A stretch of 5,589 nucleotides of DNA from Phycisphaerae bacterium. GTDB taxonomy: Bacteria > Planctomycetota > Phycisphaerae > UBA1845 > Fen-1342. Below are positions 5,419-5,589 of this stretch, piece by piece; position 1 is the stretch's first letter, and the number at the start of each line of letters is the position of its first letter. The position numbers and the translations under genes were made by a program. The notes beneath the pieces are model-generated. The model made no database searches. It was given only the letters and a program-made list of their open reading frames with translations, and was not told where the DNA came from. Where the stretch lies: NCBI GenBank assembly GCA_020058145.1, contig JAGVEP010000037.1, positions 1 to 5,589 on the forward strand, in the 5' to 3' direction.

Positions 5419-5589
5419 TTACGTGGACGGCTCGGCTTGCAGCGCCTTGGCGATCGGCGACAGGCGCATGCGGCCGAGCGTGCCCTCGTGGCGTTGGCAG
5501 GACGCCAGCAGCGTCGCCAGGCCGGCGTGGACGACCATGACCACGCCGAGCTAGGCGGCGAAGCGTGTCGCGCCGCCGATGTTGCCGGC
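5419..5589 (-). pseudogene. 3' end of an unrecognised gene, interrupted by an in-frame TAG
   Basis: Read leftward from the edge, one frame gives AGNIGGATRFAA, stop, then LGVVMVVHAGLATLLASC followed by a basic tail and TAA at 5419-5421. By hand count about 52 of 55 sense codons end in G or C, while second positions after the stop are only about half G/C. That is a strong coding signature on both sides of the TAG (5551-5553). The stretch around it is hydrophobic and could be a membrane helix. A single change from TGG (Trp) or CAG (Gln) would create the TAG. Alternatives are a sequencing error near a contig end, or a separate small protein starting at ATG 5538 (39 residues) or GTG 5544. The mutase uses TAG as a real stop, which argues against reassignment. 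The family is not recognised; the gene continues beyond the window. Confidence 0.5.

Overview
The window is a GC-rich bacterial segment, roughly two-thirds G+C by eye, with strong G/C preference at third codon positions. The best guess at its source is a planctomycete, possibly of the Phycisphaerae. This rests on the subfamilies of the two enzymes, and on intergenic repeats whose accidental translations (…TGILPV…GRD…, …SAAFQAAG…) I recall as common in planctomycete and related genomes. It is an inference; no taxonomic marker gene is present.

Layout: positions 1-275 hold no credible gene but carry two hairpin elements and an eight-base tandem array. The minus strand then carries an alpha-glucan phosphorylase of the DUF3417 type (276-2831) and, 136 bases upstream of it, an alpha-D-phosphohexomutase of the archaeal-GlmM-like type (2968-4302). 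The 217-base divergent region 4303-4519 contains a hairpin-bearing dispersed repeat next to the mutase start, and a possible promoter for the plus-strand gene. That gene (4520-5026) encodes a small unrecognised lipoprotein with a good Shine-Dalgarno and lipobox. Positions 5027-5418 separate it from a convergent minus-strand reading frame that enters from the right edge. This gap switches from C-rich to G-rich on the plus strand and ends in a second eight-base-period array. The right-edge frame (5419-5589) has clear coding bias but is interrupted by one in-frame TAG.

How the genes fit together: the phosphorylase releases glucose-1-phosphate from glycogen or maltodextrin. The mutase family interconverts hexose-1-phosphates and hexose-6-phosphates, so the pair could move stored glucan into glycolysis. 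The same mutase subfamily is often assigned to glucosamine-phosphate interconversion for cell-wall precursors, so its true substrate is open. The lipoprotein is divergently transcribed and has no evident link to glycogen metabolism.

The most notable non-genic signal is that both eight-base arrays lie just beyond the stop codon of a minus-strand reading frame, in the same orientation. I see no sign of a complete new multi-gene system, CRISPR array, transposase, rRNA or tRNA.
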